Source: Agarilytica sp033852165
Lineage (GTDB): Bacteria > Pseudomonadota > Gammaproteobacteria > Pseudomonadales > Cellvibrionaceae
Reading direction: 5' to 3'
Length of the DNA: 64,000 bases
Assembly (NCBI GenBank): GCA_033852165.1
Contig: JAWSUZ010000008.1
Coordinates: 85,166-149,165 of the forward strand
Every line of letters starts with the position of its first letter. Position 1 is the stretch's first letter. Positions 8,823-18,080 of this stretch are shown one piece after another. Below the pieces are notes generated by a model. The model was not told the origin of the DNA. It worked only from the letters and a program-made list of their open reading frames with translations, and ran no database searches. Position numbers and translations under genes: made by a program.

Positions 8823-10100
8823 TTAAGCCCCAAAGATGGCTTTAAGAATAAAGAAGAAAATGATGGCCAAACCAGCGCCCGCCGGTAGGGTCACAAGCCA
8901 CGAAAGGAAAATCGTGCCCACAACCTTCAGATTAAGAGCACCAATACCGCGAGCCAGGCCAACCCCCAATACAGCGCCTACAAGCGTGTGCGTCGTCGAG
9001 ATAGGCAAACCAAAACCGGAAGCAACAACCACGGTACCCGCAGCTCCTAGCTCCGCTGCAAAACCACGACTCGGAGTAAGCTCAGTAATCTTCTTACCAA
9101 TCGTTGCCATCACCTTAAAACCGTATGTGGCTAAACCGATAACGATACCGCCGCCACCCAACAATAATATCCATGTCGGCATAGGCGAATTGGAAGCGAT
9201 CTCACCGGACGCTACGATGGAAACAACAGCCGCTAGTGGACCAACCGCATTCGCAACATCATTTGAGCCGTGAGCAAAAGCCATTGCACAGGCGGTGAAT
9301 ATCATGAGGATGGCAAACACTTTTTCAACATCTGCAAAACGGTGCTCGGCTTCGGACTCTTTGGTTTCTTTGACGCGACGAAGCAAAACAATACCAATCA
9401 ACGCCACTACCACTCCCATCACGCAAGCCATGCCCACGGCATCGATAAAGGTCAGATTAACCGCCGCATCGCTAAAGACATGCTTTAAGCCTTTCAGAAT
9501 AGTGACCATTGCAATCAAGAAGCCAACAGCGAACATATAGAAAGGAATGTACTTTTTGGCGCTTTTTAGAGGGTTAGGGCTGTTAAAAATCAGCTTCTGC
9601 ACACTCATAAAGAGGCAGAATGAAAGCGTTCCCGCAATTACAGGTGACACCACCCAACTCGCAACAATATTACCGACCTTACCCCAGGCCACAGCATCCG
9701 CAGAGATACCTACCGCAGCAAAACCAACAATAGCGCCAACGATTGAATGAGTAGTGGAAACGGGCCAGCCCATCATGCTGGCAATCAGTAGCCAAGTTCC
9801 AGCAGCCAACAAAGCCGCCATCATCCCATATACCAGTAAATGCGGTGTATCCCCGAGCATTGCCGGGTCAATAATGCCTCTCCTGATGGTGGCGGTGACC
9901 TCCCCACCGGCTAAATATGCGCCCAAAAATTCAAATATAATCGCCACAATAATGGCTTGGCGAATGGTTAATGCTCCAGAACCTACAGACGTTCCCATAG
10001 CATTGGCAACGTCGTTTGCGCCGACCCCCCAAGCCATAAAAAAGCCGAAACAACAGGCGACTATTACTAAAATTGTGCCGTATTCTGCCAACACAGACAT
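8823..10100 (-). CDS. pit: Low-affinity inorganic phosphate transporter (PiT family)
   Basis: A 425-residue inner-membrane protein with 10-12 helices. It has the two inverted PiT signature repeats GVGANDVANAMGTSVGSGAL (residues 26-45) and AHGSNDVANAVGPLAAV (about 268), each followed later by GWPVSTTHSIVGAIVG or GLPISTTHTLVGAVLG. PiT proteins co-transport metal-phosphate or sodium-phosphate. The PhoU-like gene lies 64 nt upstream in the same direction, the usual pit-DUF47 operon in Pseudomonas and relatives. Complete at both ends. Confidence 0.93.
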   Translation of the reverse strand: MSVLAEYGTILVIVACCFGFFMAWGVGANDVANAMGTSVGSGALTIRQAIIVAIIFEFLGAYLAGGEVTATIRRGIIDPAMLGDTPHLLVYGMMAALLAAGTWLLIASMMGWPVSTTHSIVGAIVGFAAVGISADAVAWGKVGNIVASWVVSPVIAGTLSFCLFMSVQKLIFNSPNPLKSAKKYIPFYMFAVGFLIAMVTILKGLKHVFSDAAVNLTFIDAVGMACVMGVVVALIGIVLLRRVKETKESEAEHRFADVEKVFAILMIFTACAMAFAHGSNDVANAVGPLAAVVSIVASGEIASNSPMPTWILLLGGGGIVIGLATYGFKVMATIGKKITELTPSRGFAAELGAAGTVVVASGFGLPISTTHTLVGAVLGVGLARGIGALNLKVVGTIFLSWLVTLPAGAGLAIIFFFILKAIFGA

Positions 10101-10164
10101 AGGGTGACCTCGTAATCTAAAAATCGTTAAAAATTAATGAAAGCTCTATACCGCTAGTAACTCA

Positions 10165-10842
10165 CTAACGAGCAAGAAGAAGTAGTAGGCGACTGCCCAC
10201 TTTTTGTGACCGATCGGCAAGCTCACCAATCGATTCAATAATGCGATAAAGGAACATAACCTCAATTGGAGGCAATTCGGCCTCTAAGCTAAACAACTGC
10301 CGACGAACAGCAATTTCATGATCGTCAGCCTGGCGTTCAAGCCCATCTAATTCGGCAACCAAACGCTCCACAATGATCAACTCATTACCACTAAACCCCG
10401 ACTCAAGTAACTCATCCAACTCGCCAATCGCCTTTAATGCTTTGTGAACAACATCTACAGAGATTGCAACAAAATCGAGCATCAAGGTATGCATGGACGG
10501 CGGAATGGCCATATTACGACCGAGCATCAAACCCGCTATATCTTTGGCGGTATTGGCGATTTTGTCTTGCTTGGTCAGTAAATCCAGAAGGTCACTGCGT
10601 GGGACGGGTAAAAATAGACTTTTAGGGAGGTGCAAACGAAGATCTTTCTTTAGCACGTCCGCTTCGTTTTCTATTGCACGAATTTTATTGTATTCGTCCT
10701 CCGCTTTTTCCCAGTCATTCGCGAGAACAGCGGTAAAAAATGCAATAAGTTCATCTGCCGCCGACGCAGAAACGGTCATATGTTTCTGCAATGGCTTAAT
10801 AGGTGATTTGCCAAACAGATCTACAAGTGTATTTTTAATCAT
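10165..10842 (-). CDS. PhoU-like DUF47 / TIGR00153 family protein (Pit accessory)
   Basis: 225 residues from the ATG at 10842 (MIKNTLVDLFGKSPIKPLQKHM), matching the family start. An upstream reading to 10884 adds a non-homologous leader. It is all-helical, with the E/DxxxD metal-binding patterns of PhoU-like bundles (NKIRAIENEADVLKKDLR, ERLVAELDGLERQADDHEIAVRR). The family is encoded next to pit genes and is thought to modulate Pit transport. It is first in a two-gene operon with the transporter downstream. Confidence 0.9.
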   Translation of the reverse strand: MIKNTLVDLFGKSPIKPLQKHMTVSASAADELIAFFTAVLANDWEKAEDEYNKIRAIENEADVLKKDLRLHLPKSLFLPVPRSDLLDLLTKQDKIANTAKDIAGLMLGRNMAIPPSMHTLMLDFVAISVDVVHKALKAIGELDELLESGFSGNELIIVERLVAELDGLERQADDHEIAVRRQLFSLEAELPPIEVMFLYRIIESIGELADRSQKVGSRLLLLLAR

Positions 10843-10978
10843 TATAGAGTTTTCCAAATTTTCCGTACGGCGACCAAAGTGCACAGACTCTAGCTCGAAA
10901 ATTGGCGCCAGAATAACAATTTACACCTCAAAGTAAAGAGGTAAGAAGTTAAAATTTCATCACTAGGCATCGACTGTT

Positions 10979-12121
10979 TTATTGCAACTGACTCCGCTGG
11001 CGATAATAGGCCTCTTCACTGATTTTATGATAAGCCACGACATTGTCCATATAAGTTTTGTACGACTTATAGACCTTAGCAAAAACAGGGTCTGATTCAG
11101 CCAAATCATCATAAAGCTGCCAAGAAATTTCTTCCAATTTGGCAATAACATCATCAGGAAAGCGTTTAATGTCCACGCCATGAACTTCAATCAGCTCAAC
11201 CAAAGCCCCCTGATTTCGCGTCGTGTACTCATCGAGCGTATCTTGATTTATGGCTCTTGCCGCGACTTCGATAATACGCTGCAGATCTTTCGGCAATTGC
11301 TCGTAAATGGTCTTATTTACAATCAGTTCAAACATTGGGCCAGGCTCATGCCAACCGGGATAGTAATAATACTTCGCAATTTCATGGAATCCGAAGGCTA
11401 AATCGTTGTACGGCCCAACCCACTCCGTTGCGTCGATCACCCCGGACTGCAAAGAGGTGTACAGCTCGCCGCCAGGAATATTCACAGCGACACCGCCAGC
11501 CCGGTTCAGGACTTCGCCCCCCAAACCAGGCAAACGCATTTTTAAGCCTTTCAAATCTTCAATGGAATTAATCTCTTTATTAAACCAGCCGCCCATTTGT
11601 GCGCCGGTATTACCTGCCGCAAATGGAATCAGGTTAAAAGGCTCGTAAAGCTCTCGCCACAGCTCTAGGCCACCGCCGTAGTGCATCCAGCCATTGTGCT
11701 CCTGTGCATTCATTCCAAATGGAACGGTGGTAAATAACGGGGCCGCCAGCATCTTACCTTTCCAATAATAAGAGGCACTGTGCCCAAGCTCTACACTTCC
11801 GGAGGAAACAGCCCCAAAAACACCCAGCGCAGGCACAATCTCATTGGCGCCATATACGTCGATAACTAAACGACCGTTACTCATTTCTTTTACTAAGCGG
11901 GCAAAATTCTCCGGTGCTAGGCCCACACCAGGGAAGCGTTTTGGCCAGGCAGTGACCATTCGCCAGTGATAACGAACTTGAGAGGCTTGTTCAGCAGTGA
12001 GGTTAACAGAGGGAGTAACGTTGGCCGTTTGAAAAACCAGGAGGGCAAATAAAAGGGTACTTGTTGCGAGTAAACCGAGAATCGCCGCAGGCATCCACCA
12101 AGGGGAGTAACGTTTTTGCAT
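10979..12121 (-). CDS. TRAP transporter solute-binding protein (DctP/TakP-like)
   Basis: A 380-residue protein. The N-terminus has one hydrophobic segment (AAILGLLATSTLLFALLVF, residues 12-30) without an obvious signal-peptidase site, so it may be membrane-tethered in the periplasm. Family landmarks: RYHWRMVTAWPKRFPG, VDVYGANEIVPALGVFGAVSSG, and EDLKGLKMRLPGLGGEVLNRAGG, whose Arg is the carboxylate-binding residue of DctP proteins, then DATEWVGPYNDLAFG. The sequence resembles TakP, which binds alpha-keto acids. It probably serves the permeases at 6287-8224, but lies on the other strand with three unrelated genes between. Confidence 0.88.
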   Translation of the reverse strand: MQKRYSPWWMPAAILGLLATSTLLFALLVFQTANVTPSVNLTAEQASQVRYHWRMVTAWPKRFPGVGLAPENFARLVKEMSNGRLVIDVYGANEIVPALGVFGAVSSGSVELGHSASYYWKGKMLAAPLFTTVPFGMNAQEHNGWMHYGGGLELWRELYEPFNLIPFAAGNTGAQMGGWFNKEINSIEDLKGLKMRLPGLGGEVLNRAGGVAVNIPGGELYTSLQSGVIDATEWVGPYNDLAFGFHEIAKYYYYPGWHEPGPMFELIVNKTIYEQLPKDLQRIIEVAARAINQDTLDEYTTRNQGALVELIEVHGVDIKRFPDDVIAKLEEISWQLYDDLAESDPVFAKVYKSYKTYMDNVVAYHKISEEAYYRQRSQLQ

Positions 12122-12263
12122 AATTCGTCTTTATGGGCTTCGCTTGTAAGCGAAAAGAGTTAAAAACACCGTAACGGTTCAGGTTGCGCTCAAATTTGGG
12201 CGTGAGCTGAATAAGCTACAAAACACCCTCTATTCATTTCCCAGAAATAGAGATTTGCCGGCA

Positions 12264-14438
12264 TTATAAGGGTTCTAGCTTGGCAAATCCTAGTATCAAA
12301 CGCTTATATCCATGCTCTTCGAAATTTACATGGATTTCGGCCTTGGGACCGCTACCGATAATTTGCACGATGACCCCCTCAGCGTATTTACCATGCTTCA
12401 CACGACGACCCAATTTAAGCCCTGGGTAATCTGGCAGCTCATCACTAAAGCGAGGCGCTGCAAAACTGACGGGACGGCGAATTGTCGCCTTTATCCGCAC
12501 CTCTTGAATAAGCTCTTTTGGAATTTCGCGCACAAAGCGAGAAACCGTATTCATTTTTTCTTCGCCGTACATACGCCGAGTTTCAGCATAGGAAATCACT
12601 AAGCGCTTCATTGCTCGGGTAATACCGACATAGCAAAGACGGCGCTCTTCTTCCAAGCCATCCGGATCTTCTACTGAGCGCTTATGAGGAAATAAGTTTT
12701 CTTCTACGCCAGCCAAAAACACTAAGGGGAACTCCAGCCCTTTAGCGCTGTGCAGCGTCATCATTTGCACCGCATCTTCGTACTCATCCGCTTGGCCATC
12801 TCCAGCATCTAGAGCTGCAGCATCGAGAAACTCTTGCAGAGGTCTCATATCTTCGTCTTGCGACTTGAATGAGCGACAGGCGTTTACGAGTTCTTCCAAG
12901 TTTTCTACGCGGGCTTGTCCTCGTTCACCTTTTTCCATTTTATGGAAATCTAACAGCCCACTGCCTTTGATGACTTCATCCACCAAATCAGCAAGCGACA
13001 ATTCATCGATACCAACATCTAGTTGCTCAATAAGCGCAAAAAAGGATTTTATTGCATTTGCGGCTCGCGCGGTAAAGACGTCATTATTAATGGCTCCCAT
13101 CGCGGCGTCATACATTGAGCAGCCTTGCTCGCGGGCAAATAAACGAATAGTTTCTAGCGTTTTATTTCCAATGCCACGCGTTGGCGTATTGATCACACGC
13201 TCAAACGCCGCATCATCATTACGGTTCAGCAATAGTCGTAAATATGAAAGAGCATTTTTGATTTCTAAACGCTCATAGAATCGTACGCCACCATAAATAC
13301 GGTAGGGCATATTTTCACGTAGTAGCTGTTCTTCCAGCACTCGCGATTGGGCATTCGAACGGTACAAAATAGCCACGTCATTGATAGAGCGCCCGGAATC
13401 CCTCCATTCGGCGATGCGCTGAACGATATAGCGCGCTTCGTCTTGCTCATTAAAAGCCGCATACAAATCAATGGGGTCGCCATCTTCACCGCTGGTCCAC
13501 AACGTTTTACCAAGACGGTCAATATTATTGGCAATCACGGCGTTTGCTGCTTTCAAAATCGTCGCCGTTGAACGGTAGTTTTGCTCTAAACGACAAACAC
13601 GTACCGGCGCAAAATCTTGCTCAAACTTTTGAATGTTTTCAATTTTTGCACCGCGCCAGCCGTAAATAGACTGATCATCGTCACCAACAGCGGTGACTCG
13701 CATAGTCTTTCCGGCTAGCACACGCAACCAAGCGTACTGAACAGAGTTAGTATCTTGAAACTCGTCTACCAATAGAAACTTGAAACGCTCTTGGTAATGC
13801 GCGAGTAGGTCTTTGTTATTGAGCCACAGCTCATGTGAACGCAATAACAACTCAGCAAAATCCACCATCCCACCGCGCGCGCAAGCTTCTTCGTATGCGG
13901 TGTACACCATTTTCATGGTTGCGGTGTGAGGGTCACTGCCATCTTGAATATAGGCGGGGCGAATGCCCTCGTCTTTTTTACCATTGATAAACCATTGCGC
14001 CTGCTTATAAGGCCAGCGTGTCTCATCGATATTTAAGGCTTGATAGACACGTTTAATGAGGCGTAATTGGTCATCACTGTCTAGGATTTGAAAATTTTCG
14101 GGTAAGCCAGCTAGCTTCCAATGAGACTTAAGCAGCCGGTGAGCAATACCATGGAAGGTTCCAACCCACATGCCACGCGGCGAGGCCCCGTGAGGCGCAT
14201 CACCCATCGCTGCCCCCAAGCGCTCTCGCATTTCGTGTGCGGCCTTATTGGTAAAGGTCACCGCCATAATTTCGTTAGGGGAAAACCCTTCAACACGAAT
14301 TAACCAGGCAATACGTTGCACCAAGACACGTGTTTTACCACTGCCTGCACCGGCTAATACCAGTTGGTTTGCGGGAGGAGCGCTAACGGCTGTGCGTTGC
14401 GCGTCGTTTAGGTCGTTGAGTAATTCTGCGGCTATCAT
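12264..14438 (-). CDS. uvrD: DNA helicase II, UvrD/Rep superfamily 1A
   Basis: About 724 residues from the ATG at 14438 (MIAAELLNDLNDAQRTAVSAPP); a TTG at 14492 would add 18 unconserved residues. It has all SF1A motifs: Q motif LNDAQRTAV, Walker A AGAGSGKTRVL, Ia VTFTNKAAHEMRER, II LLVDEFQDTN, III VGDDDQSIYGWRGA, IV QNYRST, V MTLHSAKGLEFPLVFLAG and VI EERRLCYVGITRAMKRL. The C-terminal RVKHGKYAEGVIVQIIGSG with FAKLEPL is the UvrD Tudor-like tail that contacts RNA polymerase, favouring UvrD over Rep. It unwinds DNA 3' to 5' in excision and mismatch repair. Confidence 0.93.
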   Translation of the reverse strand: MIAAELLNDLNDAQRTAVSAPPANQLVLAGAGSGKTRVLVQRIAWLIRVEGFSPNEIMAVTFTNKAAHEMRERLGAAMGDAPHGASPRGMWVGTFHGIAHRLLKSHWKLAGLPENFQILDSDDQLRLIKRVYQALNIDETRWPYKQAQWFINGKKDEGIRPAYIQDGSDPHTATMKMVYTAYEEACARGGMVDFAELLLRSHELWLNNKDLLAHYQERFKFLLVDEFQDTNSVQYAWLRVLAGKTMRVTAVGDDDQSIYGWRGAKIENIQKFEQDFAPVRVCRLEQNYRSTATILKAANAVIANNIDRLGKTLWTSGEDGDPIDLYAAFNEQDEARYIVQRIAEWRDSGRSINDVAILYRSNAQSRVLEEQLLRENMPYRIYGGVRFYERLEIKNALSYLRLLLNRNDDAAFERVINTPTRGIGNKTLETIRLFAREQGCSMYDAAMGAINNDVFTARAANAIKSFFALIEQLDVGIDELSLADLVDEVIKGSGLLDFHKMEKGERGQARVENLEELVNACRSFKSQDEDMRPLQEFLDAAALDAGDGQADEYEDAVQMMTLHSAKGLEFPLVFLAGVEENLFPHKRSVEDPDGLEEERRLCYVGITRAMKRLVISYAETRRMYGEEKMNTVSRFVREIPKELIQEVRIKATIRRPVSFAAPRFSDELPDYPGLKLGRRVKHGKYAEGVIVQIIGSGPKAEIHVNFEEHGYKRLILGFAKLEPL

Positions 14439-14664
14439 GGGCCGGCATTGTAGCAGACCTACCTGTATAGAATCACAGCTTTTTGAACCCAAACACTCTT
14501 AGACACATTCAAAGCAATTAGCTTAAGATTTGACAGTTCGAAATAAATTAGCGCCTCCGCACAGCTTAAACCGTCTAATAAAGCGGATTCAAATCTGAAA
14601 CGCTCAACACATTACACGCCCTATGACAGGCACCTAAATTTTGGGTAAATGGCTGAAAATGTAT

Positions 14665-16470
14665 TTATGCAGCAGAAATCGAGACATCAAAGCAAGCAGA
14701 GCCTCCTCCCGTCTCACCATCGATGTTGAGAAAATCATAAACCTCTAAAATGTACTCACCAATATCAGTAAAATTGACACTTCCGGACTCTGAGTCCGAC
14801 ACACCAGAATCAAGAACCTTGAAGCGACTTCCTCGCCTAAACACTTCAATATCAGGATCTTTGGCTCCTGTGCCCAAGGTTGTCGACGCCGAAATAAAAT
14901 AACTTCCCGCAGAAGGAATATTCACTCGAATAAAACGGCGCGCATCCATGCCATTCCCCTCATTAAGGCCTTCCAAATTGTTGCCGCACACATTCACTGT
15001 GCCGCCAATGGATAAGCTATTGTAAACCGGTAAAATAAAGGAGCGGTTGGCTGCGCTATCGTTCGTTTCTCCATCGCCGTAAACGCCACTACCTGTTAGC
15101 CCCTCCTCCAACATTAATGCATCGAGAACATCATCGACCTCACTAGAGCTGAACTCTTTAATTTCTGCGATGAGTAAATAAATCGAGATCATCGCTGTGG
15201 ACTGGCTGTAGTCACTAGAGGTCATTGCGTTATATATCGGAGTAAAGCCTGCGGACAATGTATCCACACCATCATTATTGTCATCCGCAATGTCGTAGAT
15301 TATTTTGCCAATCGAATTTTCGCTAAACCAACCGGCATTGCCAAAACTATTGGCTTCTAGAGAAAAACGAAACCCTCGGCTTTGTAGCGTTCCACCTGAA
15401 TCTGCATAAAATTGCTGCTCACTGGCAATGGCAGAAAAGGCATTGGCAAAACCCTCACTCAACACCAACCTCATATCAAAAGAGCCACTTAAACTGTGAG
15501 ACCCACCAATACTGTCTGAGCGGGATAGCGTGTCTTCTAAATAATGCCCCCACTCATGCTGAATCACGCTCTTATCGTATTCGTCCGTGTCATTATTTTC
15601 GTCTCCCAAAATATACATATTGTCTTCGGAGGGGTCATAGAACGATGTCCCAATATTACCGTCAGCACGACTCCCTCCTACCGCTTGATTTAGAATACTC
15701 CAACGCAGCTCCGCCGGAGGCAGGGCTACAGTGGGGTCAGCAATCAACACCTGCTGAAGCCCCTCATAAACCGAATCTAAAATCGCAAAAGGCGCTGCCG
15801 CACGCGTAGTCGTGTACCCCGCTCCACCCCAACCTGAAGCTGCATGTAAATCTCGAATGGTATTGTCGGTACCCGAATTGACTAACGAGCCTTGCAACAC
15901 GTACTGCGCATTGCCATTGGTATTATCCGTCACCGCAAAATCCCACGACGGTGATCCGCTTCGACTCAATTCTGCCAAGACTCGAATAGAAACATTAAGG
16001 TTTTGAGCCACTGTCACGCTGTATAAGCCAGATGCATCACTGGTTGTTTGACCAAGCACTTGATTGGAAGATGAAAGCACCCGAATCGATGCGCCTCGTA
16101 TAGGCTTCACTGAGATATTGTCGTAATTCAGTGCCGCCCCGAAGGAAGAATGCGGAACAAAATCATAGGTCAGCGCACCTGAAATAGTCACCACGGAACT
16201 CGGCGCCACTGTTGGGCTAATTATTGGACTAACTGTTGAACTAGGAACTGCCGTTTGAACAGGTGTTAGCGTTGCCATCGGACTTGATGTAACCGTAGAA
16301 GCAGGCGTAACTATTGGCGTAATTGTAGGACTCGGAGTTGAACCCGAAGAGGAACCACCGCCACCGCTGCCTCCACTTCCGCCGCCGCTACCACCGCCAC
16401 CACCACCACACGCGCTCGTAAAGGCCGCTGCACACACAATCACACAATATAGATATCGACGCACAATCAC
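14665..16470 (-). CDS. Putative secreted zinc metallopeptidase lipoprotein, paralogue of the gene at 32425
   Basis: 601 residues from GTG 16470. GTG 16464 is better spaced from the AGGCGG ribosome site and may be the true start. The lipobox TSAC is followed by a poly-Gly/Ser stretch and a Thr/Pro/Ser-rich linker to about residue 90. An N-terminal beta domain (ALTYDFVPHSSFGAALNYD) follows, then the catalytic-looking part with HEWGH at 305-309 and SEGFAN with Glu339, 30 residues later. HExxH plus a downstream Glu is the gluzincin zinc-site pattern. The C-terminal 110 residues resemble a PPC-type beta domain (SAGSYFISAST, GEYILEVYD). The linker suggests display outside the cell. Peptidase activity is inferred. 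Confidence 0.7.
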   Translation of the reverse strand: MIVRRYLYCVIVCAAAFTSACGGGGGGSGGGSGGSGGGGSSSGSTPSPTITPIVTPASTVTSSPMATLTPVQTAVPSSTVSPIISPTVAPSSVVTISGALTYDFVPHSSFGAALNYDNISVKPIRGASIRVLSSSNQVLGQTTSDASGLYSVTVAQNLNVSIRVLAELSRSGSPSWDFAVTDNTNGNAQYVLQGSLVNSGTDNTIRDLHAASGWGGAGYTTTRAAAPFAILDSVYEGLQQVLIADPTVALPPAELRWSILNQAVGGSRADGNIGTSFYDPSEDNMYILGDENNDTDEYDKSVIQHEWGHYLEDTLSRSDSIGGSHSLSGSFDMRLVLSEGFANAFSAIASEQQFYADSGGTLQSRGFRFSLEANSFGNAGWFSENSIGKIIYDIADDNNDGVDTLSAGFTPIYNAMTSSDYSQSTAMISIYLLIAEIKEFSSSEVDDVLDALMLEEGLTGSGVYGDGETNDSAANRSFILPVYNSLSIGGTVNVCGNNLEGLNEGNGMDARRFIRVNIPSAGSYFISASTTLGTGAKDPDIEVFRRGSRFKVLDSGVSDSESGSVNFTDIGEYILEVYDFLNIDGETGGGSACFDVSISAA

Positions 16471-16649
16471 CGCCTAAAGGCTTAAATCTGCCGCAAAAAA
16501 ACAACCGGCTTATTAACCTTAGGTGGCGTATCTAAGTAACGCAAAATTTGAAACGAACAAAACTGAAACAATCTAAATGGTCAACACAGGCGCCTTTTAG
16601 GGCATTACACCTGCTCGCTTAACGACCACATTTAAGACATAGGCAATAG

Positions 16650-17411
16650 CTAAGACATGTGTTTTTCGGCAAATATAAAAAACTCACGATTGCCATCACC
16701 GCCTGTAATAGGGCTGTCGAAGTAATCGCGCAGTGTTAAGCCGAGCCCCGTCACCTGCTCCCTTAACTTAAGTTCAACACCGGCATAGAGGGAAGGGTTT
16801 TTAACAATACCGCCTTTTCCCACACCCCCAACTCCTACCTCAAACTGAGGCTTAACCAGCGTTAACAATGTCCCGCCATCAACAAGCAAGGGCGCTAAAC
16901 GCGGCAAAATAAGGGATTGGGAAATAAAAGACACATCCATAACGATCAAATCAAATTCAGCAACACCAGAAGCAGCCAGTAATTGCTCAGCGTCTAATTC
17001 CCGTGCATTCACTTTCTCAATGCACGTCACACGCTCATCCTCACGTATCTGCGGTGATAGCTGATCTCGACCGACATCAATACCTACAACCCTGGCAGCG
17101 CCCAACTGAAGCAAGCAGTCAGTAAATCCACCCGTACTTTGACCAACATCTAGAACTGTCCGTCCAGCAACCGATAATTCTGTACGCTTCAATGCGCCTT
17201 CTAGCTTTAAACCCGCACGTGATACGTATTTTTGCTCTTCACCCAGCGCAACTCGAACCTCGAAAAAATCTTCACACTTATAAGAAGGTTTGGTCAGTAT
17301 TTTCCACTGCCCTCCGAGATGAACACTGACTTGTCCGCCTTGAATCATTTTTTGGCTTTGAGTACGGGATGCTGCAAGTTTTCGCGTTACTAGTAGTTGA
17401 TCAAGTCGCAA
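16650..17411 (-). CDS. tlyA: TlyA family rRNA (cytidine-2'-O)-methyltransferase / hemolysin-like
   Basis: A 253-residue protein. An S4 RNA-binding domain covers residues 1-60 (MRLDQLLVTRKLAASRTQSQ, GGQVSV). The linker KYVSRAGLKLEGAL leads to an FtsJ-like Rossmann methyltransferase with the SAM motif VLDVGQSTGGFTDCLLQLGA, DVGRDQL and the catalytic-region KPQFEVG. TlyA enzymes methylate 16S and/or 23S rRNA. Its stop is 180 nt from the start of the metallopeptidase gene, and it follows the response-regulator gene with a 33-nt gap, so it may be co-transcribed with the two-component pair. Confidence 0.9.
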   Translation of the reverse strand: MRLDQLLVTRKLAASRTQSQKMIQGGQVSVHLGGQWKILTKPSYKCEDFFEVRVALGEEQKYVSRAGLKLEGALKRTELSVAGRTVLDVGQSTGGFTDCLLQLGAARVVGIDVGRDQLSPQIREDERVTCIEKVNARELDAEQLLAASGVAEFDLIVMDVSFISQSLILPRLAPLLVDGGTLLTLVKPQFEVGVGGVGKGGIVKNPSLYAGVELKLREQVTGLGLTLRDYFDSPITGGDGNREFFIFAEKHMS

Positions 17412-17444
17412 GGTCGGCCTCTATATTTTATCTAAGGAGTTCAG

Positions 17445-18017
17445 TTAATCTTTAACGGGATGTTTTTGGAGTTTACGCTGTAGAGTTCGGCGATGCATAT
17501 TAAGCTCACGCGCAGTTGCCGACACATTGCCATCATTTTTTAGTAGTGCTCGCTGAATATATTCCCACTCTAACCGCTTGGGTGACATCACTGACATGCT
17601 CTCACCCACGCCATTTTCAATGGATTCTTCCAGCTCTAACGCACTGAGTATTTCACTGACATTTGCGGGCTTTGGCAAATAATTATTGGCCCCCAACTTA
17701 ACCGCTTCAACCGCCGTCGCAATGCTAGCATAAGCCGTTAACATTAAAATTTTCATTTCGGCATTACGTTTGCGCAACTCTGGAATCAACGCCAGAGAAG
17801 TTTCGTCTTCCAACTTTAAATCAAGAATAGCAATGGAAAAACTGGCCTGTTCATATGCCAACCTTGCGGAAGCGAGCGTCGTCATATGGACAACCGTATA
17901 GCCACGTTTTTCCAATGCGTTTTTTGTGATAACACCCAAAGTCTCATCATCTTCAACTAATAATATTCGCTCGATATAATTCACGTTAAACAGCTCGTTT
18001 CTTTGATCATGCTTCAT
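17445..18017 (-). CDS. Response regulator, RegA/PrrA/ActR (RoxR)-type
   Basis: A 190-residue protein. The receiver domain spans 15-130 with acidic pocket VEDDE, phospho-acceptor Asp66 (IAILDLKLED), and the conserved Thr/Ala and Lys (MLTAYAS, YLPKP). The C-terminus is a short Fis-type helix-turn-helix (NVSATARELNMHRRTLQRKLQKH), the compact design of RegA/PrrA/ActR/RoxR, which control respiration, energy metabolism and cyanide or redox responses. The cognate kinase is encoded just upstream with a 63-nt gap. An alternative start is the internal ATG-less region near NYIERILL, but M1 is plausible. Confidence 0.9.
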   Translation of the reverse strand: MKHDQRNELFNVNYIERILLVEDDETLGVITKNALEKRGYTVVHMTTLASARLAYEQASFSIAILDLKLEDETSLALIPELRKRNAEMKILMLTAYASIATAVEAVKLGANNYLPKPANVSEILSALELEESIENGVGESMSVMSPKRLEWEYIQRALLKNDGNVSATARELNMHRRTLQRKLQKHPVKD

Positions 18018-18080
18018 TATTACCTTTTACAAACGAAACAGGTTTAATGAACGCTATTGGCCTTGATAGTTTATTTGGGT

